A stretch of 7,284 nucleotides of DNA from Nitrospinota bacterium (GCA_018896985.1 JAHILQ010000001.1:1-7284), one strand, 5' to 3'; positions 1 through 6,569 are shown, counted from the stretch's first letter. The notes: generated by a model from the sequence alone, not told the origin. Translations and numbers: made by a program.

Positions 1-436
1 CAAACAGGCAATCGACGGTGACACAGCGCAGGTAGGCCCGGAGATGGCAGAGTTTTTGGATATGCCTCACATCGCATACATAAGAAAGATAGAGGACATA
101 AAGCCTGATTCAATAAAAGTCCAGCGCATGATGGATGAAGGCTACGATATAGTGGAGTCATCATTGCCTGTGCTTCTGACAGTGGTAAAGGAACTGAACC
201 AGCCGCGGCTTCCATCCTTAAAGGGCAAGATGGCAGCAAAAAAAACGGAGATAAAAAAACTCGGGCCTAAAGAGCTTGAGATTGATGAGAAAGATACAGG
301 GCTTAAAGGCTCTCCGACTCAGGTCAAGAACATATTCGCTCCTGAGGCAAGAGGCGAAAGGAAAATACTTGCCGGAAATATTGAAGAACAGGTTAATCAA
401 CTTGCAGAGGAGTTAAAACAACTGAAATGCCTCTAA
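1..436 (+). CDS. etfB: Electron transfer flavoprotein beta subunit, 3' part (5' end outside window)
   Basis: The frame is open from base 2 with no start in context, so the gene begins upstream; 144 codons are visible and roughly 110-120 N-terminal residues of the usual 250-265 are missing. EtfB pairs with EtfA to carry electrons between flavin dehydrogenases and a quinone or ferredoxin partner in the cytoplasm. Seen: KQAIDGDTAQVGPEMAEFL at the visible start, which is the conserved nucleotide-binding stretch of the family, then VQRMMDEGYDIVESSLPVLLTV, the region of the EtfB signature, and a C-terminal helix (NIEEQVNQLAEELKQL) that wraps onto EtfA. The DGDTAQVGP form resembles the EtfB of NAD-linked, bifurcating-type ETFs more than the mitochondrial type; this is inference from remembered family patterns. 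The stop (434-436) lies inside the start of etfA, implying translational coupling. Confidence 0.95.
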   Translation, partial: KQAIDGDTAQVGPEMAEFLDMPHIAYIRKIEDIKPDSIKVQRMMDEGYDIVESSLPVLLTVVKELNQPRLPSLKGKMAAKKTEIKKLGPKELEIDEKDTGLKGSPTQVKNIFAPEARGERKILAGNIEEQVNQLAEELKQLKCL

Positions 437-1617
437 TCGTAAACAGGGATAAATGCAATGGCTGTGAAACCTGCTTAAGTTCCTGCCCTTTTGACGCTAT
501 AGAGATAAAAGAGGGAAAGGCATCCATTAATGAATACTGCAACATCTGCAGGGCATGTCTGAGCGCATGTCCTGAAGGAGCAATTATTGAGATAAAAGAA
601 GAAGACGCGCCTATCAGCTATCAGCCATCAGATTACAAAGGTATCTGGGTTTTTGCAGAGCAGAGGGAAGGCAGCATCGCCTCAGTCTCGCTTGAACTGC
701 TTGGCGCAGGAAGAAAACTTGCCGATGAACTTAAGACAGAACTATCTGCTGTCCTGTTCGGAGCAGCTGAAAAAGATGCAAATGAACTCATAAAATGGGG
801 GGCAGATAAGGTATATCACTCAGGCAATGCTGTATTTGAAAAATTCAATGATGAGCCGTATTCAAGACTGCTTGTTAACCTGATAAATGAGCACAAACCT
901 GCAATAGTACTTGCAGGAGCCACACCAATCGGCCGCTCCTTTATTCCACGGGTCGCAGCGAACCTCAGAACAGGGCTTACCGCAGACTGCACATCTCTTG
1001 GTATTGATAAGGATACAGGGAATCTCTTACAGGTGCGTCCTGCATTTGGCGGAAATATCATGGCAACAATATTATGCCCGAATCACAGGCCCCAGATTGC
1101 AACAGTAAGGCCGAGAGTCATGAAAAAAAGTGAATATAATCCTAAAAAGAAAGGCGGGATAATTTCAGTAAAGGCAGAAGATCTCATATGCAGGACAAAA
1201 GTTATAGACACTGTAAAAGAAACCTCTGAATACCGTGTCAACCTGCAGGAAGCGGATATTATCATAGCAGGCGGAAGGGGACTTGGAGACGCAAAAGGGT
1301 TCAATCTCCTCTTTGAACTCGCGAAAATACTTGACGGCGCTGTTGCAGCGTCAAGGGCAGCGGTGGACGAGGGCTGGATACAGTACAGCCATCAGGTAGG
1401 ACAGACAGGCAAAACAGTCTGCCCTAAGATATACATAGCATGTGGAATATCAGGAGCAGTCCAGCATCTTGTGGGCATGCAGTCATCGGATATAATTATT
1501 GCAATAAATAAAAATCCTGAGGCTCCGATATTCAATGTCGCGACTTACGGAATAGTCGGAGACATCTATGAAGTACTGCCCTTGCTGATAAAAAAACTGA
1601 AAGAGATTAAGTCGTGA
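427..1617 (+). CDS. etfA: Electron transfer flavoprotein alpha subunit with N-terminal 2x[4Fe-4S] ferredoxin domain
   Basis: 396 residues, longer than a plain EtfA (about 310-330) because of an added ferredoxin domain. Residues 1-60 hold two Cys motifs: C10-x2-C13-x2-C16-x3-C20-P and C38-x2-C41-x2-C44-x3-C48-P, enough for two [4Fe-4S] clusters. The ETF alpha N-terminal domain follows (about 71-250), then the FAD-binding domain (about 270-396) with SRAAVDEGW (309-317), QVGQTGKTV (323-331) and a full match to the ETF-alpha signature at 335-361 (IYIACGISGAVQH...IIIAIN). The ATG overlaps the last 10 bases of etfB; a possible SD, AGGAG at 408-412, is 14 bases away, so coupling probably matters more. 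Family knowledge: such fusions occur in anaerobes, where the clusters extend the electron path to ferredoxin or an FeS/FAD oxidoreductase. The dehydrogenase partner is not in the window. Confidence 0.96.
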   Translation: MPLIVNRDKCNGCETCLSSCPFDAIEIKEGKASINEYCNICRACLSACPEGAIIEIKEEDAPISYQPSDYKGIWVFAEQREGSIASVSLELLGAGRKLADELKTELSAVLFGAAEKDANELIKWGADKVYHSGNAVFEKFNDEPYSRLLVNLINEHKPAIVLAGATPIGRSFIPRVAANLRTGLTADCTSLGIDKDTGNLLQVRPAFGGNIMATILCPNHRPQIATVRPRVMKKSEYNPKKKGGIISVKAEDLICRTKVIDTVKETSEYRVNLQEADIIIAGGRGLGDAKGFNLLFELAKILDGAVAASRAAVDEGWIQYSHQVGQTGKTVCPKIYIACGISGAVQHLVGMQSSDIIIAINKNPEAPIFNVATYGIVGDIYEVLPLLIKKLKEIKS

Positions 1618-2558
1618 AAATAGCCTTTGTCTTTCCCGGACAGGGCTCACAGCATGTAGGCATGGGGAAAAATCTATATGAAAATTTCGATGAAGTAAAA
1701 ACACTTTACAAAGAAGCCTCGGATGCGCTGGGCTATGATATAGCTGATTTAAGTTTTAACGGCCCTGCTGAAGAGCTTAACAAGACTCATAGAACCCAGC
1801 CGTGTCTTCTTGCGGCGAGCATGGCAGCATACACAGTTCTGAAAGCAAAAGAAGTAAAACCCTCTGTAGTAGCAGGCCACAGCCTCGGTGAATATTCAGC
1901 GCTTGTTGCATCATCGGTTTTCTCATTCAGAGATGCGGTAAAACTCACAGAGAAACGCGGGCAGCTGATGCAGCAGACGGTTCCTGAAGGCAAAGGGCTC
2001 ATGGCTGCTATTCTTGGACTGGATAAGGATAGGGTCAAAGAGATATGCTCTTCTGTGCGCTCGGGTTACGCTGCGCCTGCCAATTATAACTGCCCCGGAC
2101 AGATAGTAATATCAGGTGAGAAAGAGGCAATTGAAGAGGCAATGAAGCTTGCGAAGGATGCAGGCGCCAAACGGGCAATACCGCTTGCAGTAAGCGCTCC
2201 ATCACACTGCGCCCTGATGGAAAATGCCTCAAGAGCGCTCTCTGAGTTCTTATCACTTGAAAATATAGCAATGAATGCCCCCCTCATACCCGTTGTTAGC
2301 AATGCAGATGCAATATTTCTGGACACTGTTTACAGTATAAAGGCATCGCTTGTAAAACAACTCAGCAATCCTGTTTTATGGGAAGACTCCATAAGGACAA
2401 TTTTTCAATCAGGGATTAAGGTGTTTATTGAGGCAGGCCCTGGCAAGGTGCTTTCAGGATTGATCAAGAGAATAGAGCCTGAGGCAGTGACCTTTAATGT
2501 AGAAGACATGGAAAGCCTGGAAAAAACAGTTGCAGGGCTAAAGAGATTAGAGGATTGA
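1614..2558 (+). CDS. fabD: Malonyl-CoA:ACP transacylase
   Basis: 314 residues, the normal length for FabD. It moves malonyl from CoA to acyl carrier protein, supplying the extender unit for type II fatty acid synthesis in the cytoplasm. Seen: FPGQGSQ (7-13) forming the oxyanion-hole region, the nucleophile motif GHSLG (88-92, Ser90), Arg115 in EKRGQLMQ for the malonyl carboxylate, the catalytic His198 in APSHCALM, Gln249 in KQLSNPVLW, and the late AGPGKVLSGL motif. All expected catalytic residues are present, so the enzyme should be active. The start is GTG at 1614, overlapping the etfA stop (GTGA), with only a weak purine stretch (AAGAGA) upstream, so reinitiation after etfA is likely. Unlike the usual setting, no fabH, fabG, acpP or plsX is adjacent in this window. 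Confidence 0.96.
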   Translation: MKIAFVFPGQGSQHVGMGKNLYENFDEVKTLYKEASDALGYDIADLSFNGPAEELNKTHRTQPCLLAASMAAYTVLKAKEVKPSVVAGHSLGEYSALVASSVFSFRDAVKLTEKRGQLMQQTVPEGKGLMAAILGLDKDRVKEICSSVRSGYAAPANYNCPGQIVISGEKEAIEEAMKLAKDAGAKRAIPLAVSAPSHCALMENASRALSEFLSLENIAMNAPLIPVVSNADAIFLDTVYSIKASLVKQLSNPVLWEDSIRTIFQSGIKVFIEAGPGKVLSGLIKRIEPEAVTFNVEDMESLEKTVAGLKRLED

Positions 2559-2583
2559 ATTCACATTAAGTATATAATATCCC

Positions 2584-3816
2584 ATGCCGTTAAAGAACAA
2601 AAAGCAGGTCATTAGCTGGTGTCTTTTTGATTTTGCGAATTCAAGCTACTCCGCAGTAATAAGCGCTGTCATCTTTCCTGTCTATTTTGCAAGCTATATA
2701 GTAGGCAATGAATCAGGGCTTGGCGACCTATGGTGGGGAAGAGCAGTGTCTTTAAGTATGGTATTTATAGTCCTTACTTCTCCTTTTCTCGGCGGAATAG
2801 CAGACTTCGGAGGGATAAGGAAAAGACTCCTTTTGATTTATACTGTGCTGTGCATCTCGGCAGTTGCCTCGTTCTCTTTGATTCATAAAGGTATGATTGC
2901 TGAAGGTTTCGTGCTCATAATCCTTGCCAATATCGGTATGGAAGGAGGATTTGCATTTTACAATTCATTCCTTCCGGAGATAGCTGAAAAGGAATATCAT
3001 GGAAGGGTATCTGCATGGGGATTTGGTGTGGGTTACGCAGGTTCAATCCTGTCGCTTATACTTGCACTTTTGCTTATAAGCAGTGGATATTTTGACTTCA
3101 CATGGCTCATGGTTGCACTGTTCTTTGGTATTTTTTCCATCCCTGCATTCTTATTCCTGCCAAAAGACAGAAAGGAATGGTCAGGACTGATAAGTTCAGC
3201 ATTGAGAGGGGTGAGATACATACTGGATACATTCAAGAAGCTCTGGAAGGCTAAGGAAACGAGAAAGTTCCTGGTCTCTTACCTGATTTATGCGGATGGG
3301 GTTAATACAGTAATTGTATTTTCAAGCATCTTTGCAGCGACAACACTCGGATTCAACACGCAGGAACTGGTAATGCTTTACATCGCAGTGCAGATATTAG
3401 CCCTTGCAGGCTCATTTATCATGGCAGGTCCGATTGATTTCTGGGGACCAAAGAAGGTTGTTACCCTGTCACTAATAATGTGGGTCAGTGTCTCATTCTC
3501 TGCCTATTTTGTACAGACAAAGCTCATGTTCTGGGTCATTGCCTTTCTCGCTGGTTTTGGTCTCGGCGCTGTTCAGGCAGCATCACGGGCATTTTTTATC
3601 CAGTTTATCCCTAAGGGCCATGAGTCAGAATATTTTGGGGTATACTCAATGGTAGGGAAATCTTCTGCAATCCTCGGTCCCTTACTCTTTGGCGTCCTCT
3701 CCTCATACTTTGGAAGCCAGCGTCCTGCAATATTATCAGTAGCAGTGTTTTTTCTGACCGGTCTTATAAGCCTTCAATTTGTAAAAGGCGGCGGCCCCAA
3801 TCTCAAGGATACTTGA
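2584..3816 (+). CDS. MFS transporter, UMF1 / Atg22-like family
   Basis: 410 residues, strongly hydrophobic with about 12 membrane helices, so an inner-membrane protein. Seen: WCLFDFANSSYS (12-23) before helix 1, typical of the UMF1 (Atg22-like) branch of the major facilitator superfamily; GGIADFGGIRKRLL (70-83), the loop 2-3 motif A equivalent; YNSFLPEIAE (126-135); a polar central loop near 193-230; and GLGAVQAASRAFF with IPKGHESEYFGVYS (326-355) in the C-terminal half. In fungi Atg22 exports amino acids from the vacuole; the bacterial substrate is unknown and cannot be read here. It follows fabD by 25 bases, probably in the same operon. No SD precedes the ATG; a TATAAT lies only 5 bases before it. 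The stop lies 14 bases inside the convergent ymdB. Confidence 0.9.
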   Translation: MPLKNKKQVISWCLFDFANSSYSAVISAVIFPVYFASYIVGNESGLGDLWWGRAVSLSMVFIVLTSPFLGGIADFGGIRKRLLLIYTVLCISAVASFSLIHKGMIAEGFVLIILANIGMEGGFAFYNSFLPEIAEKEYHGRVSAWGFGVGYAGSILSLILALLLISSGYFDFTWLMVALFFGIFSIPAFLFLPKDRKEWSGLISSALRGVRYILDTFKKLWKAKETRKFLVSYLIYADGVNTVIVFSSIFAATTLGFNTQELVMLYIAVQILALAGSFIMAGPIDFWGPKKVVTLSLIMWVSVSFSAYFVQTKLMFWVIAFLAGFGLGAVQAASRAFFIQFIPKGHESEYFGVYSMVGKSSAILGPLLFGVLSSYFGSQRPAILSVAVFFLTGLISLQFVKGGGPNLKDT

Positions 3817-4585
3817 GCTGCAATCTCTGAATTGCAGTTGATTTTCCTGTCTTTTCATCTATCTCTATAACTACGGCTGATAATATCCCTTCGCCCTTAG
3901 CTACTTCAAATTTCATAGGCATCTGAAGCAGAAACCGCTCTATAATCTGCTCTTTCTCAATACCTATAACAGAAACCGCAGGCCCTGTCATTCCAACATC
4001 TGTAATATATGCGGTGCCGTTAGGAAGTATCTTTTCATCTGCTGTCTGCACATGCGTATGCGTGCCGATAACCGCGCTTACTTTACCGTCAACGAAATAA
4101 CCGAATGCTATCTTTTCTGAAGTCGCCTCTGCATGGAAATCCACTATGATTATATCCGTTGATTCTCTTAGTTTCTTAATCTCTTCCTTACCTGTCCTGA
4201 ACGGGCAATCAAGGGCTGACATGAACACCCTGCCTGAGATATTCAGCACTCCGACCTTTGTTCCGTTTGAAAGAACATGCACTGCGCTGCCGCAGCCCGG
4301 CACACCCGGCGGATAATTTACAGGCCTAAGTATCCTGTCTTCTTTTGCGATGTAAGGGATAGAATCCTTTTTATCCCATATATGATTGCCGGTTGTAATG
4401 ACATGAACACCACAATTCAGTATCTCGCCGGCTGTTTTGTCTGTCACGCCAAAACCGCCGGCAATATTCTCACCGTTTGCAATTACAAAATCTATTTTGT
4501 ACCTGTCAACGATATTGGGCAGGAGTCCCTTGATGGTTGTCCTGCCAACCTTGCCGACTATATCGCCTATGAATAGAACTTTCAT
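3803..4585 (-). CDS. ymdB: YmdB-family metallophosphoesterase (2',3'-cyclic nucleotide 2'-phosphodiesterase type)
   Basis: 260 residues, the usual length of the Bacillus YmdB / TIGR00282 family; it is unrelated to the E. coli macrodomain protein of the same name. Seen: every metal-centre residue expected for the family, namely Asp8 (FIGDIVG), Glu39-Asn40 (ANGENIAGG), Asn67-His68 (TTGNHIWD), His151 (DFHAEATSEK), and His176 and His178 (GTHTHVQT). The protein is cytoplasmic with no signal peptide. Family knowledge: the B. subtilis enzyme hydrolyses cyclic nucleotides in vitro, affects biofilm and motility choices, and is tied genetically to RNase Y. Here it sits 81 bases downstream of rny on the same strand, the same pairing as in Bacillus. 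No clear SD is visible before the ATG, only an A/T-rich stretch, so its translation signal is unclear. The 3' end overlaps the convergent transporter. Confidence 0.95.
   Translation of the reverse strand: MKVLFIGDIVGKVGRTTIKGLLPNIVDRYKIDFVIANGENIAGGFGVTDKTAGEILNCGVHVITTGNHIWDKKDSIPYIAKEDRILRPVNYPPGVPGCGSAVHVLSNGTKVGVLNISGRVFMSALDCPFRTGKEEIKKLRESTDIIIVDFHAEATSEKIAFGYFVDGKVSAVIGTHTHVQTADEKILPNGTAYITDVGMTGPAVSVIGIEKEQIIERFLLQMPMKFEVAKGEGILSAVVIEIDEKTGKSTAIQRLQLKYP
3816..3848 (+). terminator. Possible terminator of the etf-fabD-transporter operon
   Basis: A 9-pair stem (3816-3824 with 3831-3839, one G-U pair, core CTGCAAT/ATTGCAG) closes a 6-base loop immediately after the transporter stop and is followed by an interrupted T-rich stretch (GATTTTCCTGTCTTTT). 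It lies inside the 3' end of ymdB on the other strand. The stem is modest and the T-tract broken, so it may be weak. No T-tract follows it on the minus strand. Confidence 0.4.
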
Positions 4586-4599
4586 GAAAAATTAAAAAA

Positions 4600-4660
4600 G
4601 TGTCGGTGAATAGTGACTGTGTCAGTAAGAAAACTGACACTAAAAACTGACACTGACACT
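4600..4660. repeat. GTGTCAG/CTGACAC repeat cluster between rny and ymdB
   Basis: CTGACACT occurs at 4634-4641, 4647-4654 and 4653-4660 (the last two overlap), and GTGTCAG lies inverted at 4619-4625, making a perfect 7-pair hairpin with 4634-4640 (8-base loop). Looser relatives (GTGTCGGTGA, TAGTGAC) extend to 4600. On the minus strand GACAC at 4604-4600 is followed directly by six T (4599-4594), so pairing with an upstream GTGTC copy could make a weak terminator for rny. The tract resembles the short tandem repeats of some bacterial intergenic regions; a function is not shown. Confidence 0.7.
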
Positions 4661-4666
4661 AACTTG

Positions 4667-6232
4667 TTATTTCGCATATTCCACATATCTGGATTCTCTT
4701 ATGACAGTAACCTTTATCTGGCCCGGATACGTCATCTCGGCTTCTATCTTCTTTGCCAGGTCTTTAGACATTACCGCTGACATCTCATCTGTCATATCAT
4801 CAGGCTTGACAATTATTCTTATCTCTCTGCCAGCCTGAATTGCATAGCACTTCTCCACGCCTTTATATGACATCGCCATTTTCTCAAGATTCTCAAGACG
4901 CTTTAGATAATTTTCTATGCTTTCTCTTCTGACCCCTGGCCTTGCAGCGGATAGCGCATCAGCAGCAGCAACAAGCGCCGCCTCTGCAGTCATGGGGTCA
5001 CCCTCTCCGTGGTGAACCAGTATTGCATTTGTCACCTTCTGATTTTCACCGTGTTTTTTTGCAATGTTTGCTCCTATCTCCTGGTGTGAACCCTCAACCT
5101 CATGGTCAACAGCCTTTCCTATATCATGAAGCAGACCCGCCCTTTTGGCAAGCTTAACATCCACTCTGAGTTCACTTGCCATCATGCCTGCAAGATACGC
5201 CACCTCTTTTGAATGCTGAAGCACGGGCTGTCCGTATGATGTCCTGTATTTGAGTCTGCCTAAAAGTTTTATTATCTCAGGATGTATCCCTGAAAGTCCG
5301 ATATCAAAAACTGCCTTTTCTCCTTCTTCCCTGATGTTTGCATCTACCTCTTTCTTAACCTTTTCAACAATTTCCTCTATTCTCGTCGGATGTATCCTGC
5401 CGTCCGCAATAAGCCTTTCAAGTGAAATCCTCGCAATCTCTCTCCTTACAGGGTCAAAAGCCGAGAGAGTTACAATCTCAGGAGTATCATCAACAAGAAG
5501 GTCAACGCCTGTAGCCGCCTCAAGCGCGCGGATATTCCTGCCTTCTCTTCCTATTATCCTGCCCTTCATTTCGTCATTCGGAAGGCTTACTGCCGATGCT
5601 GTGGCATCTGCAACATACTCACTCGCATATCTCTGTATGGCAAAGCTTATCGTTTCCTTGGCTTTTTTCTCAGCTGTTTCTTTCACCTCATCTTCTATAG
5701 TCTTTGCAAGTTTTGCCGCCTCAAAACGGGATTCCTCTTCCACCCTCTTAAACAGTTCTGCCTTTGCCTCCTCAGAACTTATTCCTGAGATTCTTTCAAG
5801 CTGAAGAGTCTGCTCTTTTAACATCTGATTGTATCGGTTGTCTTTCTCCTGTATTGCCCGCTCTTTTGAGGCGTATTCTTTTTCCCTTCTTGTAAGGTCA
5901 TGTTCCCTTTTATCTATCTGGTCAAACTTGCGGTCTAATGTTTCCTCTTTCTGCCTAAGCCTTTTATCAAGCTGGTTTAACTCAGAACGCCTTTCTTTCA
6001 GGTCTTTCTCTGCCTCCGCCTTAGCCTGATAGACAATGTCCTTTGCCTCAAGAGATGCCTCCTTTTTTCTGGTCTCTGCTTCTTTTTTTGCCTCTTCAAA
6101 CAGTTTTATTTTTTCTTTCTCAATATCTAATTGCCGCGGCTTCAGAGAGCTTCTATATATAAAGCTCATAATCACTCCAACACCAACGCCGACACCAACA
6201 GCAATTAACACCAGATATGCTGTATCAATCAT
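4667..6232 (-). CDS. rny: Ribonuclease Y
   Basis: 521 residues, the standard length. RNase Y is a membrane-anchored endoribonuclease that starts mRNA decay. Domains in order: N-terminal membrane helix (about 5-26), long charged coiled coil (about 33-200, rich in K, E, R and Q), KH domain with GRIIGREGRNIR (224-235), and HD domain with the catalytic pair His369-Asp370 in LLHDIGKAVDHEVEGSH, plus ILVHHGEGD (404-412) and ADALSAARPGVRRE (425-437). The C-terminal part ends RESRYVEYAK, as in other family members. The ATG is fixed by a strong SD (AAGGAGG) 10 bases upstream. Odd: the membrane helix contains four Gly-Val pairs in a row (13-20), encoded by a hexamer repeat. It is the first protein gene of the minus-strand block, with a 6S RNA gene and a structured leader upstream and ymdB downstream. 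Confidence 0.98.
   Translation of the reverse strand: MIDTAYLVLIAVGVGVGVGVIMSFIYRSSLKPRQLDIEKEKIKLFEEAKKEAETRKKEASLEAKDIVYQAKAEAEKDLKERRSELNQLDKRLRQKEETLDRKFDQIDKREHDLTRREKEYASKERAIQEKDNRYNQMLKEQTLQLERISGISSEEAKAELFKRVEEESRFEAAKLAKTIEDEVKETAEKKAKETISFAIQRYASEYVADATASAVSLPNDEMKGRIIGREGRNIRALEAATGVDLLVDDTPEIVTLSAFDPVRREIARISLERLIADGRIHPTRIEEIVEKVKKEVDANIREEGEKAVFDIGLSGIHPEIIKLLGRLKYRTSYGQPVLQHSKEVAYLAGMMASELRVDVKLAKRAGLLHDIGKAVDHEVEGSHQEIGANIAKKHGENQKVTNAILVHHGEGDPMTAEAALVAAADALSAARPGVRRESIENYLKRLENLEKMAMSYKGVEKCYAIQAGREIRIIVKPDDMTDEMSAVMSKDLAKKIEAEMTYPGQIKVTVIRESRYVEYAK
6177..6200. repeat. Hexamer repeat (CCRACR x4) inside rny
   Basis: Four in-register hexamers on the plus strand (CCAACA, CCAACG, CCGACA, CCAACA) encode the alternating Gly-Val stretch of the RNase Y membrane helix on the minus strand. 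Gain or loss of a unit would keep the reading frame and change helix length by two residues. Third-base differences show the repeat is not freshly expanded. Confidence 0.7.
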
Positions 6233-6242
6233 TGGATACTAT

Positions 6243-6249
6243 CCTCCTT
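6243..6249 (-). promoter_or_regulatory. Ribosome binding site of rny
   Basis: AAGGAGG on the minus strand, 10 bases before the rny ATG. It is the only near-consensus SD of the window and it decides the rny start. It lies about 20 bases after the T-tract of the upstream terminator-like hairpin. Confidence 0.85.
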
Positions 6250-6268
6250 TTCACTCTATATTTAACGC

Positions 6269-6293
6269 AAAAATACGGCATCAATAAATACCG
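6269..6293 (-). terminator. Terminator-like hairpin upstream of rny
   Basis: On the minus strand CGGTAT and ATGCCG (6293-6288 and 6281-6276) form a 6-pair stem with one U-G pair around a 6-base loop, followed by TATTTTT (6275-6269). Outer arms ACGCA (6300-6296) and TGCGT (6269-6265) could pair as well. It lies between the last upstream promoter signal and the rny SD, so it would either end a small RNA or act as an attenuator of rny. Confidence 0.5.
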
Positions 6294-6457
6294 CATGCGT
6301 GCTCACTCATTGGGTGCAAGCTAAAAAGTTTTTTGCGCAACAACAAAATCTGTTCTTACGCGTTTCAGGCAGGTCTACGACTCGTAGAGAGTTATGGATT
6401 CGGTGTTTCTGTTAAGGAGTAAGCGAGAATATATGCCTGGCATGTATTTTACCTGCA
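6269..6457 (-). ncRNA. Candidate structured leader or small RNA upstream of rny (family not recognised)
   Basis: About 190 bases between a TATAAT promoter-like site and the terminator-like hairpin, with no credible coding frame. Seen: a small central hairpin (CTACG/CGTAG, 6375-6387) near the midpoint, and long-range complementarity between its first part (6433-6437 and 6444-6450) and its end (6270-6281). The end pairs with the start only if the terminator hairpin opens. I do not recognise a riboswitch or other RNA family. A second 6S-like RNA was considered because the hairpin is central and the ends pair, but the diagnostic 6S motifs are missing. The two readings are a separate small RNA or the rny 5' untranslated leader. 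Confidence 0.35.
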
Positions 6458-6463
6458 TACTTT

Positions 6464-6494
6464 ATTATACGGCTCAAGAAACTGAGCCAATAAT
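6464..6494 (-). promoter_or_regulatory. Promoter-like site within an inverted repeat, upstream of the rny leader
   Basis: A perfect -10 TATAAT (6469-6464) is preceded by TTGGCT (6490-6485) at a short 15-base spacing; TTGATT (6497-6492) is too far at 22. The spacer holds a perfect 6-base dyad, GGCTCA-N6-TGAGCC (6471-6488), which extends by ATTAT/ATAAT (6464-6468 with 6490-6494) after a small internal loop and so covers the -10. It could be an operator, or an RNA hairpin in transcripts running through from the 6S gene; no T-tract follows on either strand. Confidence 0.4.
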
Positions 6495-6569
6495 CAAACC
6501 CTCTATCTATATTTTCCCTCAGAAACATAATTTCCACTATAAACGCCTGCCCTGCCTTTCTAACTAAGC

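Noticed and set aside
2555..2578. Standard promoter TTGAAT/TATAAT before the transporter
   Set aside because: The spacing between the boxes is only 12 bases, too short for a sigma-70-type promoter; only the -10 is kept, as a weak leaderless possibility.
4277..4576. 99-codon plus-strand frame inside ymdB
   Set aside because: The opposite strand encodes a complete metallophosphoesterase with all metal-binding residues; this frame shows no domain.
4600..4660. CRISPR array
   Set aside because: Units of 7-8 bases with overlapping copies and no uniform spacers do not fit CRISPR repeats, and no cas gene is nearby.
5250..5804. 184-codon open frame on the plus strand, antisense to rny
   Set aside because: Ser/Ala/Ile/Leu-rich low-complexity translation is the mirror of the Lys/Glu-rich coiled coil and KH region of RNase Y, which is unmistakable on the other strand.
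6340..6420. A tRNA or tmRNA on either strand around the CTACG/CGTAG hairpin
   Set aside because: No T-loop (GGTTCGA-like) sequence, no acceptor stem and no CCA end could be found.
6269..6457. A second, tandem 6S RNA
   Set aside because: Size, central hairpin and end pairing are suggestive, and CCTGAAACGCG faintly recalls 6S, but the GGUGxGCAUGC and GAAGCCU motifs flanking a terminal stem are absent.
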